A stretch of 64,000 nt of DNA from Rhodocyclaceae bacterium (GTDB taxonomy: Bacteria; Pseudomonadota; Gammaproteobacteria; Burkholderiales; Usitatibacteraceae), in the NCBI GenBank assembly GCA_020247545.1, contig JADCIX010000007.1, forward strand, positions 1 through 64,000. Direction: 5' to 3'. The number at the start of each line of letters is the position of its first letter. The first letter of the stretch is position 1. The position numbers and the translations under genes are program-made. Of this stretch, positions 18,907 through 30,396 are shown one piece after another. The notes under the pieces were generated by a model that was not told where the DNA came from, did not search any database, and saw only the letters and a program-made list of their open reading frames with translations.

Positions 18907-20133
18907 ATGTCGCTCAACGATCCGCAGTGGGGTAAACGCGGAAGCGGCGGCGGTGGAGGCGGTAGCAATGACGGCCCGCCCGATCTTGACCAAATCATCA
19001 AGAAATTAAACCAAAAGCTGGCTGGACTGTTCGGCCAGAATTCCGCCGGTAACAGCGGTAACAGCAGCGGCGGTGCGGGTGGTGGTGCGTCACCTGGCGC
19101 AGCGCTAGGTGGTGGCATTGCACTGGCCGCGAGTCTTGCACTCGCGGTTTGGCTCGCAACGGGCTTCTATATCGTTGAAGAGGGTAGCCGGGGTGTGGAA
19201 TTGCGACTGGGCAAGTATTCTCAGACAACGACACCGGGGCCGCGTTGGCACTGGCCATATCCGATCGAGACCCACGAGGTTGTGAATATCAGTCAAGTGC
19301 GCGCCATTGAAGTCGGGCATCGCAATAGTCAAAAGACCAAGGTGAAAGAAGAAGCACTGATGCTGACGCAAGACCAGAACATTGTGGATGTTCAGTTTGC
19401 GGTGCAGTACACGCTGAAGAGCCCAGAGGAGTACCTGTTCAACAATCGCGGACCAGATGAAGCCGTGCGTCAAGTCGCCGAAACAGCTATGCGCGAAATT
19501 GTTGGTCGCAGCAAGATGGACTATGTGCTCTACGAAGGTCGCGGCGAGATTGCATCAAGCGCGAAAGTGCTGATGCAAAAAATTCTCGATCGTTACACGA
19601 CGGGTATTTTGATCTCCACCGTGAACTTGCAGAATGCCCAGCCGCCTGAGCAGGTGCAGGGCAGCTTTGATGATGCGGTTCGTGCAAAGCAGGATAAAGA
19701 GCGCTTGAAAAACGAAGGTGAGGCTTATGCCAACGATATCTTGCCAAAAGCGCGCGGTCTCGCAGCTCGTTTGATCGAAGAAGCGAACGGACATAAGCAA
19801 CGGGTCGTTGCCAATGCACAAGGTGATGCATCGCGTTTCTCGGCGGTGGTTGCCGAGTACGAAAAAGCGCCGCAGGTGACCCGCGAACGTATGTATCTCG
19901 AGACCATTCAGCAGGTGATGCAGAACACCAGCAAGGTGTTGGTTGACCAAAAAGGCGGACAAAACCTATTGTATCTGCCACTCGACAAGATCATGCAGAT
20001 GTCCGGTACGAGTACGCAAAACCAGAGTGCCGACCCGGTAGCCAAGTCCGTGACTCTTTCAGATCCGCCCGCGACCGCGCCACCCGACCCTGTTGCCGCA
20101 CGACGCGACCTGCGTTCGCGCGACGGCCGTTAA
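18907..20133 (+). CDS. hflK: FtsH modulator HflK (SPFH protein)
   Basis: HflK and HflC form a membrane complex around the FtsH protease. From ATG 18907 (MSLNDPQWG) the protein is 408 residues: a Gly-rich N-terminus, one membrane helix at about 75-98 (GIALAASLALAVWLATGFY), then the SPFH domain (GSRGVELRLGKY) and a coiled region. The open frame extends back to 18757, but those 50 residues overlap hflX and do not resemble HflK. A Ser/Pro/Asp-rich tail ends the protein. Confidence 0.95.
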   Translation: MSLNDPQWGKRGSGGGGGGSNDGPPDLDQIIKKLNQKLAGLFGQNSAGNSGNSSGGAGGGASPGAALGGGIALAASLALAVWLATGFYIVEEGSRGVELRLGKYSQTTTPGPRWHWPYPIETHEVVNISQVRAIEVGHRNSQKTKVKEEALMLTQDQNIVDVQFAVQYTLKSPEEYLFNNRGPDEAVRQVAETAMREIVGRSKMDYVLYEGRGEIASSAKVLMQKILDRYTTGILISTVNLQNAQPPEQVQGSFDDAVRAKQDKERLKNEGEAYANDILPKARGLAARLIEEANGHKQRVVANAQGDASRFSAVVAEYEKAPQVTRERMYLETIQQVMQNTSKVLVDQKGGQNLLYLPLDKIMQMSGTSTQNQSADPVAKSVTLSDPPATAPPDPVAARRDLRSRDGR

Positions 20134-20148
20134 GCGAGGAGCAAAAAC

Positions 20149-21024
20149 ATGAAAAAGAACCTTCCTCTGATCATCATGATTTTGATGGGCGTTTTGGTGA
20201 CGATGGTATTGACGGCGTTCACGGTCGACCAGCGCCAAGCCGCGATTCGTTTCCGACTGGGTGAAGTTGTTGCTCTCCACACCCAACCCGGCCTGTACTT
20301 TAAGGTGCCGTTGATTGAGAACATCCGCATCTATGACACCCGTATTCAGACGCTGGATACCAAGGACGCGGAGCGCATTCAAACCAGCGAGAAGAACAAC
20401 GTGCTGGTCGATTCGTTTGTCAAATACCGCATCATCGATGTCAAACAGTTTTTTGTCTCTACACGCGGTGACATCACCGCCGCCGAGGTGCGTCTCGCCC
20501 AATCGGTGAATAACGATTTGCGTGACGAGTTCAGCCAGCGCACGCTCGCGGAAGTGATTTCCGGTGAACGTGACAAGATCATGGAAAGCCTGCGCATGAA
20601 AGCCGACAAGGACGCGCGCAGTATTGGCATCGAAGTGCTCGATGTGCGCCTGAAGCGTGTCGACTTGGTGCCGGAAATTTCGGCCGACGTGTACAAACGT
20701 ATGGAATCAGAGCGTAAACGTGTCGCGAACGAACTCCGTGCGACCGGTGCCGGCGAGGCAGACAAGATCAAAGCCGACGCAGAACGCCAGCGGACGATTA
20801 TCTTGGCCGAAGCGTATCGTGAGGCGCAAAAGACCAAGGGTGAGGGCGACGCCCAAGCCGCGCGAGTTTATGCACAGGCGTTTGGCCGCAACGCCGAGTT
20901 CTATTCCTTCTACCGCAGTATGGAGGCCTACAAAGAGAGCTTCCGCAACAAGTCTGATGTGATGGTGCTTGATCCAAGCTCGGACTTCTTCAAATACATC
21001 CGTAATCCGGGCCGCGGAAAGTAA
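20149..21024 (+). CDS. hflC: FtsH modulator HflC (SPFH protein)
   Basis: Partner of HflK. The 291-residue protein starts with a membrane segment (LIIMILMGVLVTMVLTAFTV) followed by the SPFH domain (RQAAIRFRLGEV, DTRIQTLDTKDAERI) and the coiled GEADKIKADAERQRT stretch. The ATG is 15 nt after hflK, with GCGAGGAGC as ribosome site. A terminator-like hairpin lies downstream. Confidence 0.96.
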   Translation: MKKNLPLIIMILMGVLVTMVLTAFTVDQRQAAIRFRLGEVVALHTQPGLYFKVPLIENIRIYDTRIQTLDTKDAERIQTSEKNNVLVDSFVKYRIIDVKQFFVSTRGDITAAEVRLAQSVNNDLRDEFSQRTLAEVISGERDKIMESLRMKADKDARSIGIEVLDVRLKRVDLVPEISADVYKRMESERKRVANELRATGAGEADKIKADAERQRTIILAEAYREAQKTKGEGDAQAARVYAQAFGRNAEFYSFYRSMEAYKESFRNKSDVMVLDPSSDFFKYIRNPGRGK

Positions 21025-21112
21025 GTTTCTGCCAAAGTTGGAGTTGTACGAGGGGCGGTAGACTGCGCTCAAGCATTGCAGCAACATCAGCCCGAAGTGC
21101 GTATAATTCACC

Positions 21113-21146
21113 AACGGCGCGTTCTGAAAAGAGCGCGCCGTTTTTG
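21113..21146 (+). terminator. Terminator-like hairpin after hflC, just behind a -10 element
   Basis: AACGGCGCG pairs perfectly with CGCGCCGTT around a 12-nt loop, and five T follow. A perfect TATAAT stands at 21102-21107, so a transcript from it would start almost at the hairpin. It may end the hfl operon, act as an attenuator for the next gene, or both. The best -35 candidate (TTGCAG, 21076) is 20 nt from the -10, which is long. Confidence 0.7.
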
Positions 21147-21178
21147 TTGGCCGTAAAAAACGAATTTGGCGCGCGGAA

Positions 21179-21379
21179 ATGGATTTTTGGGATGTCTTGT
21201 TGGCCGGTGGGGCGCTGATGCTGATATTTGAAGGCATCATGCCGTTTGTTGCGCCCGAGGCTTGGAAAAAGACCATGCGCCAGATCGTCGACTTGTCGAG
21301 CGGACAGCTCAGATTCGTTGGCATGCTCGCGATTGCAGCGGGGCTTTTTTTGTTGTCCTTTATATCTGCTGCAAACTGA
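21179..21379 (+). CDS. DUF2065 small membrane protein (YjeT type)
   Basis: A 66-residue protein with two predicted membrane helices (about 6-24 and 45-62) joined by a short charged loop (PEAWKKTMRQIVDL). This matches the DUF2065/YjeT family, which is routinely found between hflC and hisZ or purA; its function is unknown. The ATG is 25 nt before hisZ begins at the far end, consistent with one transcript for DUF2065-hisZ-purA. Confidence 0.88.
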   Translation: MDFWDVLLAGGALMLIFEGIMPFVAPEAWKKTMRQIVDLSSGQLRFVGMLAIAAGLFLLSFISAAN

Positions 21380-21403
21380 GCTGGGCTGAACTGAATAACC
21401 AAT

Positions 21404-23880
<2,477 letters not shown>

Positions 23881-24124
23881 AACACAAACTCTTGGATTGG
23901 TGGAAGTTTCCAGCCTTTTAGGTAGATTCCCCTTGGAAACGCCCGCCAAATAACGGCCTTCATCTTTCAAGTGGCGGTTTCAGCATATTGGTGCAATTAC
24001 GGCACTACCCGATCTGGTCGGAATACTTCATGTGTCACCCGCTGTTTGGGGGCAGGTTGTGTCGGGGCGAGTGGACGGTGCCTTGTTTGTCAAGCAAGAG
24101 CCAGCCCCCGATGAAATGATCAGG

Positions 24125-25147
24125 CTAGCCGATATCCCCCGTCGGATTTTGCTTCTGCCAGTTCCACGAATCGCGGCACATATCCTCGAGCGATCGAGTG
24201 GCCTTCCAGCCCAAGGTGCGTTCTGCGTAAGTGGCATCTGCCCAATAGGCGGGAACATCGCCCGGCCTGCGCGCCACAAATTGGTGGGGAATAGGCATGC
24301 CATTGATGCGCGAGAAGGTATTCACGACATCGAGCACGCTATGGCCGCGTGAGGTGCCGAGATTCGCGATCATCAATGGTGATGCGTCAGTCCGCGCCAA
24401 GTAGCGCAACGCTGCAAGGTGGCCTTCAGCCAAATCCATCACATGAATGTAGTCCCGCTCGCCGGTACCATCGGCCGTCGGGTAATCGTTACCAAAAATA
24501 CGCAGCGTCTTCAGCCGGCCACTCGCCACCTGGCAAACAAACGGCATGAGGTTGTTCGGAATACCTGCCGGATCCTCGCCCATCATGCCGCTCGAGTGTG
24601 CGCCGACCGGATTGAAGTAACGTAACAGCGCCACGCGCCAAGCAGAATCGGAAGCAACAAGGTCAGTGAGGATCGATTCCACCATGGCCTTCGATTTGCC
24701 ATAGGGGCTGGCGGGGCGGAAGGGCGCTGACTCTGGAATTGGCGAGAAATCCGGCTCACCGTATACGGTGGCGCTAGAGCTAAAGACGATGGTCTTCACG
24801 CCAGCTTTGGCCATGGCCGCCAGCAGGGTGGTGGTGCCGTTAACGTTATTGTCGTAGTAGCGAAGTGGCTCGCGCACCGATTCACCCACGGCCTTTAAGC
24901 CTGCGAAATGAATGACCGCCGAAAAAGTATGCGCGGCAAACAGGGCATCCAGGCACGCGGCATCGCGCACGTCGCCTTCGATTAGCAGCGGTGTCTTGCC
25001 AGAGAGCGTGGCAATACGACCAACCACCGCCGCGTGGCTATTCACCAAACTATCTAGGATGATGCATTCATAACCGGCTGAGACTAGTTCTACGACGGTG
25101 TGCGAGCCGATAAAGCCAGTACCACCGGTGATGAGGATCTTTTGCAT
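24125..25147 (-). CDS. galE: UDP-glucose 4-epimerase
   Basis: GalE interconverts UDP-glucose and UDP-galactose with bound NAD. The Rossmann motif TGGTGFIGS is at residues 7-15. The catalytic Ser/Tyr/Lys are in SSSATVYGEP and SPYGKSKAMVE. The segment LRYFNPVGAHSSGMMGEDP is typical of GalE. 340 residues. It is on the same strand as the GDP-mannose enzyme gene 173 nt upstream; together they suggest sugar-nucleotide supply for surface polysaccharide. Confidence 0.95.
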   Translation of the reverse strand: MQKILITGGTGFIGSHTVVELVSAGYECIILDSLVNSHAAVVGRIATLSGKTPLLIEGDVRDAACLDALFAAHTFSAVIHFAGLKAVGESVREPLRYYDNNVNGTTTLLAAMAKAGVKTIVFSSSATVYGEPDFSPIPESAPFRPASPYGKSKAMVESILTDLVASDSAWRVALLRYFNPVGAHSSGMMGEDPAGIPNNLMPFVCQVASGRLKTLRIFGNDYPTADGTGERDYIHVMDLAEGHLAALRYLARTDASPLMIANLGTSRGHSVLDVVNTFSRINGMPIPHQFVARRPGDVPAYWADATYAERTLGWKATRSLEDMCRDSWNWQKQNPTGDIG

Positions 25148-25320
25148 ATTCGTACTTTACCTAATGCTTGGGCGCATTCGTCGAGCCGGGTGTCGCCCGG
25201 TTTGATCGGCAACAGCCAAGCTGTCCATCCGTGAAAATGAATACGCATCAAGAAAATCGAAAAGACAGGTACTGAGAAGCGTTTGGTCGGTGCCAACCCG
25301 AAAACTTGCTTGACGCGTTC

Positions 25321-26805
25321 TTACTTTGCCGGTGTCGGCTCACCATTTGGCACTCGGCCGTATTGGTCGTCGTACCGCTTGATATCGTCCTCACCGAGAT
25401 AACTTCCCACCTGTACCTCAATGATGGCGACCATCTCGCTACCGCGATTCTCCAGGCGGTGTTTGGTCCCTTTGGGAATAAACGTACTTTCGTTGGCCTC
25501 GAGGTCGGTCACTCGTTCACCGCATGTCACCGTTGCCACGCCCGCGACAACGATCCAGTGTTCGCTGCGATGTTCGTGGCTTTGTAGGCTGAGTTTGCCG
25601 CCGGGCTTGACTTCGATACGTTTGATTTTGAAGCCAGGCATGTCTTCCAGTACGGTATAGCTACCCCAGGGTCGTTGTACGGTTAGGTGTTCAATATGCT
25701 CGGTGCCAGGTCGAAGTTGTAACGCTTCAACGATATGCCGAACCCCTTGCGATTCACCACGTCTGGCGACGAGCAAGGCGTCGGGCGTGTCGATAATCGA
25801 AAGTCCTTCCAGGCCGACTGCTGCAATCAGCCGTTTGCCACCCTGTACTTGGATATTTCGGCTATCGTGTGCGATCACGTTGCCGCGTAACGTATTGCCG
25901 TCTGCGTCTTTGTCAGATAAATCCTGCACTGAGTCCCACGAGCCGACGTCACTCCAGCCGATGTCGGCAGGGATCAGCCACAACTTTGGACCGCTTATAG
26001 CTTGCGATACCTTTTCTAATACGCCATGGTCTATAGAGATAGAGGGGGCTTTCGCAAAGTGAGCCTTGATTGTCGCGTCCAAGCTTGCGCCATTGGCGAG
26101 GTCAGCCTGCATTATGGCAATCACATCCGCCAGCGCGGGTAGATGCTGGCGGATCGCATCCAGAATCATGCTTGCGCGCCACACAAACATGCCGGAGTTC
26201 CAGTAGTAGCCTTGGTCGGCAAGGAATTGTTTGGCCGTCGCGAGGTCTGGTTTTTCTTTGAAACGGGCAACCGGCAGGGTACCGTCGGCGGTGCTAGCCT
26301 CGTTGGCAGCGGCACACTGAATGTAGCCATAGCCAGTCTCGGGGCGGGTAGGTTTAATACCGAAGGTTACCAAGTCGCCGGCTTCTGCCTGGCTTATTGC
26401 CTGCCGGAGTGCATGCTGAAATCGCGGCACGTCAACGATCATGTGATCCGACGGCAATACTACCATCACGGGGTCCAGACCCCCTTGTATGAGTTTCAGG
26501 GCGGCAATGGCAATCGCCGGAGCGGTGTTCCGTCCACACGGCTCTAGCAGTTGCGCGAAGGGTGCGAGGTGGACCATTGGTTCGCCCCGGGCTACGGCTT
26601 CACTTGTCACAATCGTGATGTCAGCCGGTTGAAGAATCGGCGCTAACCGAGCGACTGTCTCTTCCAGCAGTGTTTTATTGGAAAAAAGCGATACAAACTG
26701 TTTGGGTAGCGCCTGGCGTGAAAGTGGCCAGAGGCGCGTACCGGAGCCGCCAGCGAGGATGAAGGCGTGAACGGGGTGGGCGGCGGTCAAGGGCTTATAA
26801 CTCAT
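25321..26805 (-). CDS. Mannose-1-phosphate guanylyltransferase / mannose-6-phosphate isomerase
   Basis: A bifunctional type II enzyme that makes GDP-mannose. The nucleotidyltransferase motif GGSGTRLWPLSRQALPKQ is near the start, and the C-terminal cupin isomerase domain has QSHEHRSEHWIVVAG and the FIPKGTKHRLEN strand. I chose ATG 26805 (MSYKPLT, 494 residues); the open frame runs back to 26865 but the extra 20 residues are not family-like. No good ribosome site is seen at either. Equivalent genes are called manC, algA or xanB; the ortholog cannot be chosen from sequence alone. Confidence 0.93.
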   Translation of the reverse strand: MSYKPLTAAHPVHAFILAGGSGTRLWPLSRQALPKQFVSLFSNKTLLEETVARLAPILQPADITIVTSEAVARGEPMVHLAPFAQLLEPCGRNTAPAIAIAALKLIQGGLDPVMVVLPSDHMIVDVPRFQHALRQAISQAEAGDLVTFGIKPTRPETGYGYIQCAAANEASTADGTLPVARFKEKPDLATAKQFLADQGYYWNSGMFVWRASMILDAIRQHLPALADVIAIMQADLANGASLDATIKAHFAKAPSISIDHGVLEKVSQAISGPKLWLIPADIGWSDVGSWDSVQDLSDKDADGNTLRGNVIAHDSRNIQVQGGKRLIAAVGLEGLSIIDTPDALLVARRGESQGVRHIVEALQLRPGTEHIEHLTVQRPWGSYTVLEDMPGFKIKRIEVKPGGKLSLQSHEHRSEHWIVVAGVATVTCGERVTDLEANESTFIPKGTKHRLENRGSEMVAIIEVQVGSYLGEDDIKRYDDQYGRVPNGEPTPAK

Positions 26806-27126
26806 TGTGTCTTGGGTCTCGTGAAGTGACAAGCTGAGCGTTGCGACCGCTGGCAACAATCTCATCCGAACTGGGCTTTGCTACGACTACGGCAAAGGCC
26901 ACCGATAGAGTTTATTGCAAAAGGAAAGTCGCTTGCGCTCTTTGTCGAGCACACCGCCTCTGAATGACTAGACGAACCAGTAGGCCGCGCGAAAGAGTCG
27001 GTGAAAGAAAACGACCGGGTGCAGGTACTGTTGAGAACAATTGGATACGATTTTTTTTCGTAAAACCTGGCAACCCGATCATTTGAAACGCTGCGTCTCC
27101 AAGGGCGAGTATTGGAGAATACTGTC

Positions 27127-27310
27127 ATGGTAAAAAAGTGCTTGAGCGACGCAACAAAGAAGCCATTGAAGCCAGGTCGGATGCGGCTCGCGAGCAAGGG
27201 CTGCGCAGAAGTCGCCTAAGCCGCAGGCGTGGCACGGCAAACGGTATGCACGTGGAAAGGGCGGCTAGATGAAGGCGGCATCGATGCCCGGTGCGCCGTG
27301 CGGGAACAAG
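27127..27310 (+). pseudogene. Decayed IS630-type transposase N-terminus
   Basis: From ATG 27127 the frame reads into GRMRLASKGCAEVA, then TAA at 27217-27219, then AAGVARQTVCTWKGRLDEG and GIDAR. The second part strongly resembles the helix-turn-helix of IS630-type transposases (AAGVSRQTV-x-x-WKRRLxEGGIDAL). In another frame the first part gives LERRNKEAIEARSDAARE, also plausible for such a protein, so frameshifts as well as the stop have broken it. The catalytic DDE part is absent downstream. Confidence 0.55.
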
Positions 27311-27362
27311 ACCGCCCGCTCCATCCAGTGTGGATTTCAATTTGCAGATTCCAGCCAACACC

Positions 27363-27491
27363 ATGTACTTCATGGTGTTGCTTGCGCTAGCCTGGATCGC
27401 GCTTTACTTGGATCGTCGTCCGGCGAAGCCCGAGCAGATTGATCCGGGTGCCTCGGACGCGTTGATCCATCAAAACAGCGGGGCGAAATAG
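27363..27491 (+). CDS. Possible 42-aa membrane peptide
   Basis: ATG 27363 opens a 42-residue frame with one hydrophobic segment (MVLLALAWIALYL) and a polar tail. There is no clear ribosome site and I recognise no family. The frame lies directly after the transposase debris and 98 nt before the DUF4337 gene. It could be a real small membrane protein or chance. Confidence 0.2.
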   Translation: MYFMVLLALAWIALYLDRRPAKPEQIDPGASDALIHQNSGAK

Positions 27492-27589
27492 CGCGGTTTC
27501 TCGCAAGTGCGCGGCAGTGCGCAATCCTGTGCAAAAATACACCTCGGAGTCGCGGCTAACGCGCTCGCACCATCTCGGGAGTCAACGTT

Positions 27590-28174
27590 ATGTCTGGCGG
27601 TAAGTTTCACGTACACGGTCCGCATGATCACGCTGTTGAGCATGCCGGAGGGGAGCACGGCAGCGGCGGGCGGCTCACCCAGAGCGTCGCTATTTTTACT
27701 GCGATTCTCGCGACCATTGGTGCGATTGTCAGTTACCAAGGTGGTCACACACAAAACGAAGCGCTGTACTATAAGAACGAGGCAGTGCTGAAAAAGACCG
27801 ATGCGGCCAATCAGTGGTCGTATTACCAAGGCAAAAGCACCAAACAAAATTTAGCCGAACTTGCCGAGGCGCTGGCCGCCACACCTGAGCAGAAAGCCAA
27901 GTACGCTGCTGATATCGCGCGCTACAAAGTGGAGAAGGAAGAGATCAAGAAGAAGGCGGAAGGCCTCGAGGCGTTATCGCTTGCGGCAGATAAGAAATCT
28001 GAAACCGCATTAAACCCGCACGACAAACTCGCACAGGCGATGACCTTTATCCAGATTGCGATTTCGCTTGCGGCGATTTGTGTATTGACACGCCGCCGCT
28101 GGATGTTTGGTTTATCTGGCGCGTCCGCTGCGGTTGGTATGGTGTACTGGGGGCTGGCATTTTTTGCCCACTGA
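27590..28174 (+). CDS. DUF4337 family membrane protein
   Basis: Function unknown. The 194-residue protein opens with a His-rich HVHGPHDHAVEHAGGEHG stretch, followed by a membrane helix (about 31-48, SVAIFTAILATIGAIVSY), the conserved NEALYYKNEAVLKKTDAANQ-type segment, a Lys/Glu-rich coiled region and two C-terminal helices. This layout is that of DUF4337. The His-rich start could bind metal, but that is only a guess. It is 48 nt upstream of the helicase gene. Confidence 0.82.
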   Translation: MSGGKFHVHGPHDHAVEHAGGEHGSGGRLTQSVAIFTAILATIGAIVSYQGGHTQNEALYYKNEAVLKKTDAANQWSYYQGKSTKQNLAELAEALAATPEQKAKYAADIARYKVEKEEIKKKAEGLEALSLAADKKSETALNPHDKLAQAMTFIQIAISLAAICVLTRRRWMFGLSGASAAVGMVYWGLAFFAH

Positions 28175-28222
28175 CCCTGGTTGCACTCGAGCGACTAGCT
28201 GTGTTGAGTGGGGCAGGTTTGT

Positions 28223-30226
28223 ATGGCGGAATCTGACCTGGCGTTATTGTTTGGTCCCAAGGGCCCGCTCGCGGCGCGCATCGCAGATTTTCGACATCGC
28301 GAATCGCAGGTGGAAATGGCGTTGGCCATTGAGTCCACCATCAACCGCGCTGGCGTGTTGATCGCCGAGGCAGGCACGGGGACGGGCAAGACCTTCGCGT
28401 ATTTGGTGCCGGCACTCCGCTCCGGTGGCAAGGTCATCATTTCCACCGGCACCAAGACGCTGCAGGATCAGCTATTTCATCGCGATATTCCAACCGTCAT
28501 CGAGGCGCTCGGTATCCCTGTCTCCACGGCGTTGTTAAAGGGGCGCGCCAACTATGTTTGCCTGCACCACTTGGAGATTGCGGCGGCTGACGGGCGTTTC
28601 ACCAGTCGCGAGGACGTGAAACACATCCAATCGATAAAACGATTCGCCAACCGTAGTCTCGACGGTGGCGGCACGGGAGACCGGGCTGAATTGCCCGAGG
28701 TGCCGGAGCGCGCCAGCGCATGGAATCAAGCGATCTCCACCCGTGAGAATTGTTTGGGCTCGCAGTGTTCGCGTTACGAAGAGTGTTTTGTCATGAAGGC
28801 GCGCAAGAAGGCGATGGAGTCAGAAGTGGTGGTCGTCAACCACCATCTGTTTTTTGCCGATTTGGTGTTAAAGGACGACGGTGCGCAGGATTTGTTGCCC
28901 GCTTGTAACACGGTGATTTTTGATGAAGCCCATCAGTTGCCATCGACCGCGACGATGTTTTTTGGTGAGTCCGTTTCCACTTCCCAGTTGATTGAACTTG
29001 CACGCGACACCCGGCTGATGGGTATCCAACATGCAGCCGACTTCAAAGACTTGCAGGATGCCGCGGGTGCATTGGATATCGCCGCGCGTGATTTGCGATT
29101 GGTGGTGTCGGAAGATTTTGCCAAGTTGCCCGGGCAGGCGGTAGTGAGTCGCGAAGGCTTCGACGAAGTCTATGCCGATGCGCAAGAAAAGCTGACCGAG
29201 TTGAGGGAGTTACTCGAGTCACAAGCCGATCGTGCGCAAGAGTTGGCCAACTGTATGACCCGTGCGGATGAATTCGCCCAACGGATGACGAGCTGGCAGG
29301 ATAAATCGATTGAAGGGTATGTGCGTTGGAGTGAGGCGTTTTCACAGTCGCTTGCTTTTCATCTCACCCCACTCTCCATTGCGGATATTTTTCGGGCGCA
29401 AGTCTTCAGCCAAAAGCGCGCGTGGATTTTTACCTCGGCGACACTGGCGGTGAAGGGCGATTTTGGCCATTACCAAACTGAGATGGGTTTAACGGCACCG
29501 GCAGCAGCAGATGATTTTGAAGACGATGCGTTTGACGGGCGCCGCGTGGAGACTTCGTCGTGGGCGTCCCCATTTGATTATCCGAATCAGGCGCTACTGT
29601 ATCTGCCAGAAAACTTACCCGCGCCAAATACACCGACCCACACCGAAGCGATTGTTGACGCTGCGCTACCGCTGATTGAGGCGGCGGGTGGGCGCACGTT
29701 CATGTTGTTCACGTCACTTAAGGCGATGGATCGCGCCCACGAAATGTTGAAAAGCAAATTCGCCGAACGCGAATACCCATTTCCGTTGATGGTGCAGGGC
29801 GAAGGCACACGCACTGAGTTACTCGAGCGCTTTCGTAAATTGGGTAATGCGGTATTGGTCGCGAGTCATTCCTTCTGGGAAGGTGTGGACGTGAAGGGTA
29901 GTGCACTCTCGGTGGTGGTGATCGATAAGTTACCGTTCGCCGCGCCGGATGATCCTGTGCTCGCAGCGCGTATTGCAGCGATTGATGCAAACGGTGGCAA
30001 CGCGTTTATGCATTATCAGGTGCCGCACGCGGCCATCACGCTAAAGCAAGGCGCCGGACGACTGATTCGTGACGAAACCGATCGTGGTGTATTGATGATC
30101 GGCGATACGCGTCTGGTCGATAAGCCCTACGGTAAGCGCATCTGGCAGAGCCTTCCGCCGATGCGGCGTACGCGGTCAGAGACCGAGGCAGTGGCGTTTT
30201 TTGACGTGACAACCACAACTGGCTGA
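28223..30226 (+). CDS. ATP-dependent DNA helicase, DinG/YoaA type (XPD-like)
   Basis: A superfamily 2 iron-sulfur helicase of the 5'-3' XPD group, acting in DNA repair or R-loop removal. Walker A is EAGTGTGKTFAYL and the DEAH box is FDEAHQLPS. The four candidate iron-sulfur cysteines are in NYVC, RENCLGSQC and EECF. The C-terminal domain has VASHSFWEGVDVKG and QGAGRLIRDETDRG. I prefer ATG 28223 (667 residues) over the frame start at 28208. The length matches YoaA better than DinG. Confidence 0.92.
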   Translation: MAESDLALLFGPKGPLAARIADFRHRESQVEMALAIESTINRAGVLIAEAGTGTGKTFAYLVPALRSGGKVIISTGTKTLQDQLFHRDIPTVIEALGIPVSTALLKGRANYVCLHHLEIAAADGRFTSREDVKHIQSIKRFANRSLDGGGTGDRAELPEVPERASAWNQAISTRENCLGSQCSRYEECFVMKARKKAMESEVVVVNHHLFFADLVLKDDGAQDLLPACNTVIFDEAHQLPSTATMFFGESVSTSQLIELARDTRLMGIQHAADFKDLQDAAGALDIAARDLRLVVSEDFAKLPGQAVVSREGFDEVYADAQEKLTELRELLESQADRAQELANCMTRADEFAQRMTSWQDKSIEGYVRWSEAFSQSLAFHLTPLSIADIFRAQVFSQKRAWIFTSATLAVKGDFGHYQTEMGLTAPAAADDFEDDAFDGRRVETSSWASPFDYPNQALLYLPENLPAPNTPTHTEAIVDAALPLIEAAGGRTFMLFTSLKAMDRAHEMLKSKFAEREYPFPLMVQGEGTRTELLERFRKLGNAVLVASHSFWEGVDVKGSALSVVVIDKLPFAAPDDPVLAARIAAIDANGGNAFMHYQVPHAAITLKQGAGRLIRDETDRGVLMIGDTRLVDKPYGKRIWQSLPPMRRTRSETEAVAFFDVTTTTG

Positions 30227-30245
30227 CCCAGCTAAAAAGTGGGTG

Positions 30246-30276
30246 AAAAAATCCCGGCGATGTCACCACCGCCGGG
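30246..30276 (-). terminator. Rho-independent terminator of the TRAP operon
   Basis: CCCGGCG (30253-30259) and CGCCGGG (30270-30276) form a perfect 7-bp stem with a 10-nt loop. On the minus strand it is followed by ATTTTTT. It lies between the converging helicase and TRAP genes and fits the end of the minus-strand dctQM transcript. Confidence 0.75.
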
Positions 30277-30396
30277 TCAGTTCGTACCGTCATGAGTACG
30301 AGGAGGCACGGGAACATGTTATGCGCCTTGGCTCGACTTCAATGTGCTGAAAAGCGGGGCATAATCCCGCTACTTCTGATCTTTGCTCCGCTGCCT

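Larger units (their letters stand above)
26806..27589. other. 784-nt region with transposase debris and no confirmed gene
   Basis: Between the GDP-mannose gene and the DUF4337 gene. It contains the decayed IS630-type fragment at 27127-27310 and one doubtful small reading frame at 27363-27491; the remaining sequence shows nothing recognisable. The minus-strand frame at 26862-27197 looks like a shadow. The region probably marks an old insertion point. Confidence 0.55.

Noticed and set aside
23953-23990. Fourth, inverted copy of the 43-bp repeat
   Set aside because: CGGCCTTC and TTCAAG are shared with the reverse complement, but gaps are needed and the rest does not match.
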